Assembly: GCA_903847385.1 (NCBI GenBank)
Contig: CAINDO010000327.1
Location: forward strand, 1-46,852
DNA length: 46,852 nt
Origin: an uncultured Myxococcales bacterium
GTDB lineage: Bacteria > Myxococcota_A > Bradymonadia > UBA7976 > UBA1532
Direction: 5' to 3'
Positions 15,019-23,683 of the stretch are shown here, one piece after another. Below the pieces are notes generated by a model that saw nothing but the letters and a program-made list of their open reading frames with translations, was not told the DNA's origin and did not search any database. The first letter of the stretch is position 1. Every line of letters begins with the position of its first letter. The translations under genes were made by a program, and so were the position numbers.

Positions 15019-16581
15019 TTACAGAGCCGTGGCCGAAATGGCGTCCACCCAGGTCCGCGGGCCGGGCCCGGAGCGCAGGAACGCCGCGATCACGTCGAAC
15101 ACCGCGTCGGAGAAGCCCCCGACGTTGAGGATGTCGCCGCGCTCGTGCGCCTGCGTGGTCAGGTTGGGCTGCAGATCGATACACACCAGCTTCGCGTGGG
15201 GGTTGCGGCGCTTGAACAGGTCCCACTGCGCGAGCATCTCGGTCCCGCGGCCATAGCCCGAGCGCGCATCGCACCAGGACTCGTTGTCGGACACGTAGAG
15301 CACCAGGCCGCCGTTCGCGCGCCGCTCGTTCAACCGGGCGAGGGGCGCCGAGCACGACGTCCCGCCACCACCGATGGCCGCCAGGCGCCGCGCGTTCACC
15401 TCCAGCGGCGCGTCCGGGTCCAGCTTCAGGTCGACCACCTGGTGCTCGAAGGGCAAGAGCTCGGCGTCGAAGCTGCGGCGCAGCACGGACGCGCCGATCA
15501 GGGCCGCCACGTCGATGCAGCGCGTCACCGTCGTCGCGCCGCAGCGGGCCCCCGTCACGGGAGACGCCATCGAGCCGGACACGTCCACACACACGTACGT
15601 CGTCCCCAGGGCGTCCAGCGCCGGCACGTTGCGCGTCGCGATCTCGAGCGCCGTGGTGAGCGCCTCGCGGATCGCGGCGGGCAGCGCCGTCGTGGCCTTC
15701 AACGTCGTCAGCAACTGATAGGGCAGCGTCTTCGAGCGCACGATCTCCTTCTTGTCCGACAGGCGCCGGGCGATGGAGGCCACCATGCGGCGATCCTCGA
15801 ACACCCCGTGCCGGGCGAACGCGTTCAGGTTCATGCGGAGCTGCGTGAACGTCGCCCGCTCGGCGATCGCGCGCCAGTGGGCCGGCTTCAGGGGCAGCGC
15901 CGTGAGCAGCAGGAACGGCACGTCGGGCAGCACGGTCGTCGCGTTCTTGCGGAAGTCGTCGTAGCGCCGCACGGACTCGGGCAGCGCCGCGCGGTCGCAG
16001 GGCTTGTCCAGCAGCCACGCGTAGAGCGCCTCACGGGAGGGCGTCGTCGGCTTGGGGTGCGCCAGCTTCACGATGTCCGCCAGCGAGGGCGACGCCCCCA
16101 CGACGGCCCGGAAGACCTCGTCGTCCGTGCGGTTCGCGAACCAGCGGCGCACGAGGCGGCGCGGCATCGACCCCAGCGACTTGCGGCCCACCACACCGGA
16201 GCGGAGCACCTGCACGAAGTTGCGCAGCATCTTCCCGTCGTCGATCACGCGGTCGAAGATCGCGTCGCACAGGCCGGGATCCGCCACCGAGAGCCACGAC
16301 ACCAGCAGCGCCGGCAGGTCCTTCATCAAGCCGCGCTCGCGCGCCCAGAGCGCCGTGCGGGCCACGAAGTCCGGCGTCGTCGCATCACACAGGCGCAGCA
16401 CCGCGTCGAGCTGCAGGGCCGCCGAGGCGTAGAAGGTCGTGTTCAGGCAGCCCGTCGCGGCGTACTGCGCCAGGGCGTGCTCCCCGGAGTAGGCGAACGC
16501 CGGCGCGCCCTCGCCGTTGGCGACGAGCGCATGCGGGGCGGTCGACTTGGGCGTCTGGGTGGCGAAGAGGGCGGCGTTCAT
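15019..16581 (-). CDS. rsr: Ro60 orthologue (TROVE + von Willebrand A domains)
   Basis: 520 residues, with GGAG about 6 nt before the ATG; typical Rsr length. Residues about 25-325 form the HEAT-like TROVE ring ('AYSGEHALAQYAATGCLNTTFY', 'LPALLVSWLSVADP', 'KMLRNFVQVLRSGVVGRKSLG', 'FTQLRMNLNAFARHGVF'). Residues about 328-515 form a vWA domain with MIDAS D333-x-S335-x-S337 ('DVSGSM'), 'GGTSCSAP' and 'YVSDNE'. Ro proteins bind Y RNAs on the outer ring and 3' ends of misfolded RNAs in the pore, working with exonucleases in RNA quality control after stress. Upstream is a sigma-54 promoter and downstream a candidate Y RNA; the likely activator RtcR is encoded 24 kb away. Confidence 0.93.
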   Translation of the reverse strand: MNAALFATQTPKSTAPHALVANGEGAPAFAYSGEHALAQYAATGCLNTTFYASAALQLDAVLRLCDATTPDFVARTALWARERGLMKDLPALLVSWLSVADPGLCDAIFDRVIDDGKMLRNFVQVLRSGVVGRKSLGSMPRRLVRRWFANRTDDEVFRAVVGASPSLADIVKLAHPKPTTPSREALYAWLLDKPCDRAALPESVRRYDDFRKNATTVLPDVPFLLLTALPLKPAHWRAIAERATFTQLRMNLNAFARHGVFEDRRMVASIARRLSDKKEIVRSKTLPYQLLTTLKATTALPAAIREALTTALEIATRNVPALDALGTTYVCVDVSGSMASPVTGARCGATTVTRCIDVAALIGASVLRRSFDAELLPFEHQVVDLKLDPDAPLEVNARRLAAIGGGGTSCSAPLARLNERRANGGLVLYVSDNESWCDARSGYGRGTEMLAQWDLFKRRNPHAKLVCIDLQPNLTTQAHERGDILNVGGFSDAVFDVIAAFLRSGPGPRTWVDAISATAL

Positions 16582-16629
16582 GTCTGTCTCCGTTTCCGAC
16601 GAATCCGCTCGTCGACGAAAACCAGACAT

Positions 16630-16645
16630 TGCAGCGGGCGTGCCA
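16630..16645 (-). promoter_or_regulatory. Sigma-54 promoter of rsr
   Basis: Minus strand TGGCACGCCCGCTGCA matches TGGCACG-N4-TTGCA in every fixed base except one (C for T at position 12), with exact GG/GC spacing. The start site would be near 16619, giving a ~38-nt leader with a good ribosome binding site before the rsr ATG at 16581. RNA-repair and Ro operons in other proteobacteria use sigma-54 with RtcR. Confidence 0.75.
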
Positions 16646-16698
16646 AGGCCCGGATCGTCGGAGAACCGCATGAAACCGTGGGTGGCTGCCGCAACCGA

Positions 16699-16714
16699 CG
16701 ATATGGCTATATCG
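16699..16714. promoter_or_regulatory. Palindrome CGATAT-GGCT-ATATCG, possible RtcR upstream site
   Basis: Perfect 6-bp arms around 4 nt, AT-rich in a very GC-rich setting, lie about 80-95 bp upstream of the predicted rsr start. That is the usual distance for a sigma-54 activator site. It lies between divergent rsr and OPT genes, so it could instead serve the transporter. RtcR binding is inferred from position only. Confidence 0.4.
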
Positions 16715-16797
16715 TAATCGATTCGATGCGTGTCGCACGTCACGGGCCGCGCCGGGATCCGTGAAGATTTCCGCGTTCTGTGGCACGTCATGGCCCC

Positions 16798-18627
16798 ATG
16801 AACACCGAGACCAACGCCCCGGCCGACGACGGCCCCCACCCCCTGCCCCTGGCCGCGCCCGGCACGCCGCAGCTCACGATCCGCGCGATCGTCACCGGCA
16901 TGCTCCTCGGCGGCATCATGTCACTGTCGAACCTCTACATCGCCCTGCGCACGGGCTGGAGCTTCGGCGTGACCATCACGGCGGGCATCCTGGCCTTCGC
17001 GTTCTTCACGGCGCTGACCTCCGTGGGGCTGGTGAAGCGCCACTTCGGGGTGCTGGAGAACAACGCCATGCAGTCCGTCGCCTCGGCGGCGGGGTACATG
17101 ACCGGCGGCGGCACGGTGGCGGCCATCCCGGCCCTGATGATGATCACCGGCGAGCCGATGCCCTGGTACATCATGCTGCCCTGGGTCATGGCCATCGCGC
17201 TGCTGGGCGTGGTGGTGGCCATCCCCATGAAGCGGCAGATGATCAACCACGAGAAGCTGCGGTTCCCCTCGGGCATCGCCGCCGCCGAGACGCTCAAGAG
17301 CCTGCACGCCTCGGCGAGCGAGGGCCTGGACAAGGCCAAGGCGCTGTTCGCCGGCGCGACCATCGGCGGGCTCATCGCCTTCATGCGCGACGCCACCTTC
17401 AAGTGGCTTCCGTTCAAGTGGCCCGACCACGTGCCCCTGCCCGGCCTGACCATCGGCGGCCTGCCCGCGGAGAAGTTCACCATGGGCGTGGACTGCGGCG
17501 CGCTCATGATCGGCGCCGGCGCGATCATGGGCTTCCGGGTGGCCTGGAGTCAGCTCCTGGGCGCCATCCTGTGTTGGGGGTTCGCGGCGCCGTGGGCCTT
17601 CTCGCAGGGCATCATCACGGACACGAAGTACAAGGCGATGGTCGGCTGGACGGTGTGGGGCGGCTCGTCGCTCCTGCTGACCTCGGGCCTGCTGGCGTTC
17701 TTCCTGCAGTGGCGCACCGTGGCGCGGGCGTTCCAGTCGCTCAGCGCCGGCTTCGGCAACGACCAGCGCACGGCCGCCGAGGCCGCCGAGGACGCCGTCG
17801 AGGTGCCGATGAAGTGGTTCCTGTACGGCGTGGCCATCCTGGGGCCGGTGGTGATCGGGCTGCAGTGGCTGTTCTTCGGCATCGCGCCCTGGCTGGGCAC
17901 CATCGCCGTGCTGATGAGCTTCTTCATCGCCGTGGTGGCCTCGCGGGCCACCGGCGAGACGGACACGACCCCCACGGGCGCCCTGGGCAAGCTCACGCAG
18001 TTGACGTTCGGCCTGCTCGACCGCGGCAACGTGACGACCAACCTGATGACGGCCAACGCCGGCGCGGGCGTGTCGATCCACGCCGCCGACCTGCTCACGG
18101 ACCTGAAGAGCGGCTGGCTGCTCGGCGCCAACCCCCGGCAGCAGTTCTTCGCGCAGTTCTTCGGCGTGACGGCCGGCGCGCTGTTCGTGGTGCCCGCCTA
18201 TCGAATCCTGGTGCCGGACGCGAGCGCCATCGGCACGGACCGGTTCCCGGCGCCGGGCGCGCAGACGTGGAAGAACGTGGCCGAGATGCTCACGGGCGGT
18301 CTGGACTCGCTGCACCCCACCGCCCGCTGGGCCATGCTCATCGGCGGTCTGGTCGGCATCACGCTGGTGCTGCTCGAGCGCGCGCTGCCCCGGTTCAAGA
18401 AGTTCATCCCCTCGGCCATGGGCCTGGGCCTGGCGTTCACGTTCCACGGCTGGATGGCCATCTCCATGTTCATCGGGGCGACCGCCGCGTTGATTCTCGA
18501 GAAGACCTCGCCGAAGACCGCCGAGCGCTACATCGTGCCCGTGAGCTCCGGCCTGATCGCCGGCGAGAGCCTGATCGGCATCCTGCTGGCGGTGATGATC
18601 ATTCTGGGATTGATGCCGCAGGCGTAG
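16798..18627 (+). CDS. Oligopeptide transporter (OPT) family protein
   Basis: 609 residues from ATG 16798 (a GTG at 16780 is possible; neither has a clear ribosome binding site). About 14-16 hydrophobic segments. OPT hallmarks include the N-terminal 'TGMLLGGIMSLSNLYIALRTGWSFG', the loop 'LRFPSGIAAAETLKSLH' and 'WSQLLGAILCWGFAAPWAF'. OPT proteins import peptides or metal-chelate complexes with protons; substrate cannot be predicted. The kinase gene starts 11 nt after its stop, so they are probably one transcript. It is divergent from rsr across 216 bp. Confidence 0.88.
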   Translation: MNTETNAPADDGPHPLPLAAPGTPQLTIRAIVTGMLLGGIMSLSNLYIALRTGWSFGVTITAGILAFAFFTALTSVGLVKRHFGVLENNAMQSVASAAGYMTGGGTVAAIPALMMITGEPMPWYIMLPWVMAIALLGVVVAIPMKRQMINHEKLRFPSGIAAAETLKSLHASASEGLDKAKALFAGATIGGLIAFMRDATFKWLPFKWPDHVPLPGLTIGGLPAEKFTMGVDCGALMIGAGAIMGFRVAWSQLLGAILCWGFAAPWAFSQGIITDTKYKAMVGWTVWGGSSLLLTSGLLAFFLQWRTVARAFQSLSAGFGNDQRTAAEAAEDAVEVPMKWFLYGVAILGPVVIGLQWLFFGIAPWLGTIAVLMSFFIAVVASRATGETDTTPTGALGKLTQLTFGLLDRGNVTTNLMTANAGAGVSIHAADLLTDLKSGWLLGANPRQQFFAQFFGVTAGALFVVPAYRILVPDASAIGTDRFPAPGAQTWKNVAEMLTGGLDSLHPTARWAMLIGGLVGITLVLLERALPRFKKFIPSAMGLGLAFTFHGWMAISMFIGATAALILEKTSPKTAERYIVPVSSGLIAGESLIGILLAVMIILGLMPQA

Positions 18628-18638
18628 AGTGGGACGCC

Positions 18639-20261
18639 ATGAGCGTCCCCCCCGAAATCGAAGGCCTGCAGCTCGGCGCCCTGCTCGGTTCGGGGTCCTG
18701 GGCCGATGTGTACGAGGCCGTGCGGCTCGCGTCGGGCGAGCGCGTGGCGGTCAAGGTGCTCCGCCCGCGCATGGAGCCGGACGAGAGCTCGGCCTCGCGC
18801 ATGCTGCAGGAGGCGCAGCTCTGCTGGCGCCTGGACCACCCCAACGTGGTGCGGGTGCACGACTGGGGTGTCCACCCCGGCCAACAGATCTACCTCGTCA
18901 TGGAGCGGCTCCACGGCGAGACGGTCGAGCAGCGCATCGCCCGCGGCGGGCCGCTGACGCCCGCCACGGTGCTGGCGGTGGCGCGCGGCGCGGCGCTGGG
19001 GCTCAAGGCCATCCACCAGCGGGCCGTGCACCGGGACATCAAACCCTCGAACCTTTTCCTGTGCAGCGAGTTCGCCGACCACCGCGCGCTCAAGGTGCTC
19101 GACCTGGGCATCGCCTTTCTGCCCAAGGACGACCCGGACCGCATCGTGCACACGGAGCAGGGCGAGGTGGTCGGCACTCCGGCGTACGCGCCCCCGGAGC
19201 GCTTCCGCGGTGCGGCGGCGGACGAACGCTGCGACCTGTATTCGCTCGGCGCCGTGCTCTTCGAGTGCCTGACGGGGCGGCCGGCGTTCACCGGCAGCCC
19301 GATGCAGATCGCCGTACAGGCCTGCCGCGCCACGCAGCCGCCGCCGCTCGCGCGCGCAGACGTGCCCGAGGCGTTGGTCGCCCTCGTGTCTCGAATGCTG
19401 AACCCGGATCCCGTGGAGCGACCGGCCTCGGCCGAAGAGGTCATCACCGCGCTGGACGCCCTCGAGGAGCGGGTGGACATCGAGCGCTGGGCGCACGTGC
19501 ACCGCACGGGCAACGCACACGCGGCCCCGCCCGAGGGCGAGACGGAGAGTTTCCTGGCCGCGGTGTTGAGCACGGTGCTGCAGCACTTCCACCCGGACCA
19601 CGTGCCCGAGGAGATCCGCGCCGCGCTGGAGACGATCCGCGCGCTGAGCGACGCCCTGGAGAAGGCGCAGGCCGAGCGGGACGCCGCACAGGCCGAGGCG
19701 ACGCGCCTGGGCCGCGACCTGAACGCACGGTCCGAGGAGCTCGCCGCCCGCCTGCGCTCGGCCAACACCGCCGTCACGGCGCAGCGCACGCTGCTGGAGC
19801 GACCCACGGCGGCGCTGCGGCAGGCCCGCGCCGAGATCGACGCCATCGACGCCCTGTACACGGAGCGCTGCGCCGCGTTCGATGCCCTGGCGCAGGCGGA
19901 GCTGGCGCGGGCGACGTCGCTGGCCGAGCCCGTGGAGACGGGCGGGCGGCTGGGCCGCATCATCGAAGAGCGCCTGGCCGAGCTGGACGGCCTGGCCGCC
20001 CGGCGCGCGCACTTGTGCCGCACGGAGCAGAAGACGCGGGAGACGCTCGAGCGGCTGCGGGGCGACCTGGGCGGCCGTCTGGCCGAGGTCGGGCAGCTCG
20101 GCCGCGCGCTGTCCGCCGTGGAGTTCGAGATGGCGTCCACCCTTTTCCTGCGCGACGCCGAGGCGCGGGACCTGGCCGAGCGGGCCGAGCGCCTGCACCT
20201 GGACCGGCAGCACGCGCGCCTGTCCATCAGCCTGCACCTGCAGCGCGAGCTCTTCGTTTAG
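18639..20261 (+). CDS. Soluble Ser/Thr protein kinase with coiled-coil tail
   Basis: 540 residues. The PknB-type kinase domain covers about residues 8-275: glycine loop 'LGSGSWADVYEA', VAVK with K39, HRDIKPSN with D133, D155-L-G in place of DFG (a common variant), 'GTPAYAPPERF' and 'CDLYSLGAVLFECLTGRPAF'. All catalytic residues are present. Residues about 310-540 are strongly helical and rich in Glu/Arg/Ala, with heptad-like spacing, probably a long coiled coil. There is no membrane segment, so the protein is cytoplasmic, unlike most PknB enzymes. It is probably co-transcribed with the OPT transporter upstream; SelO starts 44 nt downstream. Confidence 0.88.
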   Translation: MSVPPEIEGLQLGALLGSGSWADVYEAVRLASGERVAVKVLRPRMEPDESSASRMLQEAQLCWRLDHPNVVRVHDWGVHPGQQIYLVMERLHGETVEQRIARGGPLTPATVLAVARGAALGLKAIHQRAVHRDIKPSNLFLCSEFADHRALKVLDLGIAFLPKDDPDRIVHTEQGEVVGTPAYAPPERFRGAAADERCDLYSLGAVLFECLTGRPAFTGSPMQIAVQACRATQPPPLARADVPEALVALVSRMLNPDPVERPASAEEVITALDALEERVDIERWAHVHRTGNAHAAPPEGETESFLAAVLSTVLQHFHPDHVPEEIRAALETIRALSDALEKAQAERDAAQAEATRLGRDLNARSEELAARLRSANTAVTAQRTLLERPTAALRQARAEIDAIDALYTERCAAFDALAQAELARATSLAEPVETGGRLGRIIEERLAELDGLAARRAHLCRTEQKTRETLERLRGDLGGRLAEVGQLGRALSAVEFEMASTLFLRDAEARDLAERAERLHLDRQHARLSISLHLQRELFV

Positions 20262-20305
20262 TCGGCCGCCCGCGACGCCCGCGCTCGGCCAGGCATCTGG
20301 TCGGG

Positions 20306-21925
20306 ATGCCGACCCACCCCGCCGACCTCACGGAGCTCTCCTTCGACGACTCGTTCGTCCGCACGCTGCCGGGCGAGGCGCCCACGAACGAAGCCGTCGC
20401 CCGGCGCTCCCGCGAGGTGCGCGGCGCCTGCTGGGCCGCCGTGACACCCACGCCCGTGTCCGCCCCGCGCATCGCCGCCTGGTCGGAGGGCGCCGGGGCG
20501 CTGCTCGGCCTCCGGCGCCCGACGGCCGCCGGCGCCGTCGCGGACGTGCTGGGCGGCAACCGGCTCGTGACGGGCATGCGCCCCTACGCCGCGTGTTACG
20601 GCGGCCACCAGTTCGGCCACTGGGCGGGACAGCTCGGGGATGGGCGGGCCATCACCCTGGGCGAGACCCTGGGCCCGGACGCGCAGCGCTGGGAGGTACA
20701 GCTCAAGGGCGCCGGCCCCACCGCCTTCTCGCGTCGCAGCGACGGCCGCGCGGTGCTGCGCTCGTCGCTGCGCGAGTTCCTGTGCAGCGAGGCCATGTTT
20801 CATCTGGGTGTGCCCACCACGCGGGCCCTGGCGCTCACCACCACCGGCGACGCGGTGGTGCGCGACATGTTCTACGACGGCCACCCGCGGGCCGAACCCG
20901 GCGCCATCGTGACCCGCCTGGCGCCGTGTTTCGTGCGGCTGGGGCACTTCGAGATCTTCGCCTCGCGCGGCGAGACGCAGCCCGCGCAGGCGCTGCTCGC
21001 GTGGCTGCTCGCGCACCACTTCCCCGAGCTCGGGCCGCCCTCCGACGACGCCCTGGTCGCCCTGTTCGCCACCGTGGCCGAGCGCACGGCGCGGATGATC
21101 GCCGACTGGATGCACGTGGGGTTCGTGCACGGCGTGATGAACACGGACAACCTGTCCGTGCTCGGGCTGACCATCGACTACGGCCCCTACGGTTTCCTGG
21201 ACACCTACGACCCGGACTTCACGCCGAACACGACGGACTTTCAGGGCCGGCGCTATCGGTACGCGAACCAGCCGGGCATCGGGCAGTGGAACCTGTATCG
21301 CTTCGCCCTGGCCCTCTCACCCTTGTTGAGCGACCCGCAACGCCTGGAGGCGCCCCTTTCAGCCTACGTGGGGCACTTCGAGACGCATTGGCGTGAACGC
21401 ATGGCGCGGCGGCTGGGCGTCGCGCTCACGCCGGAGGACATGCCTTTTCTCGACGAGATGAACAGCACCCTCGGCGCGGTGGAGACGGACCCGACGCTGT
21501 TCTTCCGCCGGCTGATCGACCTCGCCGCGCTGCCCGCGGGGCTCACGGGCGAGGCCGCGCTGGTCGCACCGCTCGCCGAGTGTTTCTACGACGCCGCGCG
21601 GAGCCCGGCCGGCGACACGGACCTGCGCGACCGCTGGGTGCGCTGGCTGCGCGACTGGCGCGGGCGCTTCGACGCGGACCCCCGCCCCGCCGAGGTGCGC
21701 CGCGCGGAGATGGCGGCGGCGAGCCCGGCGGTCATCCCACGCAACTGGCTGGCGCAGGAGGCCATCGACGCCGCGGAGCAGGGCGACTTCGGCCCGCTGG
21801 AGCGGCTGATGGCGGCCGTGCGGCGCCCCTACGAGGCGACGCCGGAGAACGCGCACTACCGCCAGCGGCGGCCGGAGTGGGCGCGGGACAAGGCGGGCTG
21901 CTCGGCGCTGTCCTGCAGCTCCTGA
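20306..21925 (+). CDS. selO: SelO / YdiU protein adenylyltransferase (pseudokinase fold)
   Basis: 539 residues from ATG 20306 with weak ribosome binding (TCGGG). Family motifs: 'YAACYGGHQFGHWAGQLGDGRAI', 'LKGAGPTAFSRRSDGRAVLRSSLREFLCSEAM', 'HGVMNTDNLSVLGLTIDYGPYGFLD' (metal-binding Asn/Asp) and 'YRYANQPGIGQWNL'. SelO proteins use ATP in a flipped orientation to AMPylate Ser/Thr/Tyr residues and act in redox stress. The C-terminus ends S-C-S-S, where eukaryotic SelO carries selenocysteine; the Cys here is the usual bacterial form. It follows the Ser/Thr kinase and is convergent with the M15 gene (10 bp). Confidence 0.93.
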   Translation: MPTHPADLTELSFDDSFVRTLPGEAPTNEAVARRSREVRGACWAAVTPTPVSAPRIAAWSEGAGALLGLRRPTAAGAVADVLGGNRLVTGMRPYAACYGGHQFGHWAGQLGDGRAITLGETLGPDAQRWEVQLKGAGPTAFSRRSDGRAVLRSSLREFLCSEAMFHLGVPTTRALALTTTGDAVVRDMFYDGHPRAEPGAIVTRLAPCFVRLGHFEIFASRGETQPAQALLAWLLAHHFPELGPPSDDALVALFATVAERTARMIADWMHVGFVHGVMNTDNLSVLGLTIDYGPYGFLDTYDPDFTPNTTDFQGRRYRYANQPGIGQWNLYRFALALSPLLSDPQRLEAPLSAYVGHFETHWRERMARRLGVALTPEDMPFLDEMNSTLGAVETDPTLFFRRLIDLAALPAGLTGEAALVAPLAECFYDAARSPAGDTDLRDRWVRWLRDWRGRFDADPRPAEVRRAEMAAASPAVIPRNWLAQEAIDAAEQGDFGPLERLMAAVRRPYEATPENAHYRQRRPEWARDKAGCSALSCSS

Positions 21926-21935
21926 GCGGCGGGGC

Positions 21936-22694
21936 CTACTCTTCTTCCTGCGCGGCGGGCGCGGAGTCCTTGGCCTCGGGCTGCGGCACGCTGTTCACGT
22001 AGCGCGCGCGCTCGCCGGGGCCGCTCATGTCGATCCAGGAGTAGCTCTTGTCGCGCACGTCCATGTGGACGAACTGCGACGTGGGGTAGTGCCCGCAGCC
22101 GACGTCCTTGAACTCTTTGCAGTACGCCCAGACGACCCTGGGGTCGACGCCCTCGACCTTGAAGTCCACCGCCCAGCCCTTGAAGTGGCGGCTGGTGGGG
22201 CGGGCCCAGTGGCGGTATCCGCTGACAATCTCGACGGGCGCGTCGAAGTGCTGCTGCACCTGGTAGAGCTGGTAGAGGAGCCGGTCCGGCGGCTGGCGGA
22301 CCTTGCCGTTGCGGAAGTCGCGCAGCATCCAGCCGAGCTTCTTCTTGCCCTTGGGGGACAGGCGCGCGAGCTCCTTCTTGCCCTTCTTGCTCACCTCGAC
22401 CACCCGCAGGCCCTCGAGCTTGTCGCGGGTGTTCAGGTTGCGCAGCGTCATGGTGCCCTTGGCGATGCGGCGCCGGACGACCTCGGCCTTGGGTTTGGCG
22501 GCCTTGCCGGCCTTGGCCTTGCTCTTGCCGGCGTTGGCTTTGCCGGCCTTGGCCTTGCCCGACTTGGCCTTGGCGGGTTTGGCCTCCGTCTTGGCCGGGC
22601 CGGCGACGGCCTTGGCGCGCGCGGCGTGGGCCGGGGCCACCATGCAGAAGAACAGGGCGAAGGCGAGGAGCATCCGGTGCAGCAGACGAGGCAT
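21936..22694 (-). CDS. Exported M15A-like (DUF882/YcbK) peptidase with Lys/Ala linker
   Basis: 252 residues. The N-terminal signal peptide ends near 'APAHAA'. Residues about 28-72 are a repetitive Lys/Ala/Gly linker ('KAKSGKAKAGKANAGKSKAK'). The domain at about 95-230 carries 'SGYRH', 'SRHFKGWAVDF' (H-x(6)-D) and 'FVHMDV', the zinc-site pattern of DUF882/peptidase M15A, which includes peptidoglycan endopeptidases such as MepK. A cell-wall role is likely. Its ATG overlaps the stop of the FAD-subunit gene (TGATG), an odd translational coupling to a molybdenum hydroxylase. The basic linker may bind peptidoglycan or other polyanions. Confidence 0.85.
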   Translation of the reverse strand: MPRLLHRMLLAFALFFCMVAPAHAARAKAVAGPAKTEAKPAKAKSGKAKAGKANAGKSKAKAGKAAKPKAEVVRRRIAKGTMTLRNLNTRDKLEGLRVVEVSKKGKKELARLSPKGKKKLGWMLRDFRNGKVRQPPDRLLYQLYQVQQHFDAPVEIVSGYRHWARPTSRHFKGWAVDFKVEGVDPRVVWAYCKEFKDVGCGHYPTSQFVHMDVRDKSYSWIDMSGPGERARYVNSVPQPEAKDSAPAAQEEE

Positions 22695-23683
22695 CAGCTG
22701 ACCTCCGGCGAACTGCGCGACGCCGCGAAGGCCCGGCGCACGAGCACCGGGACCATCTCGCGACGCCAATCGACGTCCGCGTTGATGTTGGTGAGGGGGC
22801 GGACCGCGTCGAAGGCCTTCTGCGCGATCGCGTCCACGAGCGCGGCGTCGAGCAAGCCTTCGGGCAGGGGGCGGACGCGCCGCGGGCGAGCGGCGATGGC
22901 GCCGACGACGAGCTCGGGGCGCGAGAGCACGCCGGCGGAGTCGAGGTCGTAGGCCAGCGCCAGGTTCAGCAGCGGGAAGTCGATGGCCCCGCGGAGGCGG
23001 AGCTTCTCGAAGGCCATGCGCCGCGTGGCGCCGGGCCGGGGGACCCGCACGCGGGTCAGGATCTCGTCCTCGGCGAGCACGGTGTTGCGCGCGCCGTCGT
23101 TCACGTAGAACTCCTCGAGGGGCAGGCTGCGCAGGCCGTTGGGGCCGACCAGGTCGACCTGGGCGCCCAGGCTGATGAGCACGGGCGCGCTGTCGTTGCT
23201 GGCCGCGGCGACGCACTTCTTGCCCGTCACCGTGACGTGGCAGGTGTCGCCGTCCTTCTTCAGGCAGTACCCCAGCGCGGAGCGCCAGGACTCGCTCTGG
23301 TTGATGTACACGCAGCGCGTGTCCAGGCACACGTTGCCCCCGAGCGTGCCCATGCGGCGGAGCTGGGGGCCGGCGATCTGGCCGGCGGCCTGGGAGAGCG
23401 AGGGGAGCAGCGCGGCGACCTCCGGGTGGGTGGCGAGCTCGTGAATGCCCACGAGCGCACCCAGGGAAACCTCGGTGGGCCCGAATTCGATTCCCCGCAG
23501 CGCGGCGATGCCCCCCAGACCGATGACGATCCGGGGCGCGTGCAGGCCGTGTTTCAGGTTGGGCACGAAGTCCGTGCCGCCGGCGACGAGGGCCGCCTCG
23601 CCGCGGTGGCGGGCGAGCAGAGCCAGGGCCTCGTCCAGCGTGGCGGGCGTGGCGACGGAGAAGGTCGGGGCGATGCGCAGCAT
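22694..23683 (-). CDS. Molybdenum hydroxylase FAD subunit with extra 4Fe-4S site (HcrB-like)
   Basis: 329 residues. It has the FAD-binding signatures 'ALVAGGTDFVPNLKHG' and 'RRMGTLGGNVCLDTRC' of the xanthine dehydrogenase family. An insertion carries four Cys spaced 16, 8 and 9 residues apart, ending 'GKKC'. This is the [4Fe-4S] ligand spacing known for 4-hydroxybenzoyl-CoA reductase beta subunits and absent from ordinary xanthine dehydrogenases. That suggests an enzyme able to run reductively. The start overlaps the stop of the large subunit by one base (TGATG), and the stop overlaps the M15 gene in the same way, so the three are tightly coupled. The substrate is not certain. Confidence 0.85.
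   Translation of the reverse strand: MLRIAPTFSVATPATLDEALALLARHRGEAALVAGGTDFVPNLKHGLHAPRIVIGLGGIAALRGIEFGPTEVSLGALVGIHELATHPEVAALLPSLSQAAGQIAGPQLRRMGTLGGNVCLDTRCVYINQSESWRSALGYCLKKDGDTCHVTVTGKKCVAAASNDSAPVLISLGAQVDLVGPNGLRSLPLEEFYVNDGARNTVLAEDEILTRVRVPRPGATRRMAFEKLRLRGAIDFPLLNLALAYDLDSAGVLSRPELVVGAIAARPRRVRPLPEGLLDAALVDAIAQKAFDAVRPLTNINADVDWRREMVPVLVRRAFAASRSSPEVS

Noticed and set aside
16785..16800. TGGCAC followed by GGCCCC before the OPT gene, resembling a second sigma-54 promoter
   Set aside because: The GG and GC elements are one base off the strict spacing and the -12 part is GGCC, not TTGC; it also overlaps the start codon.
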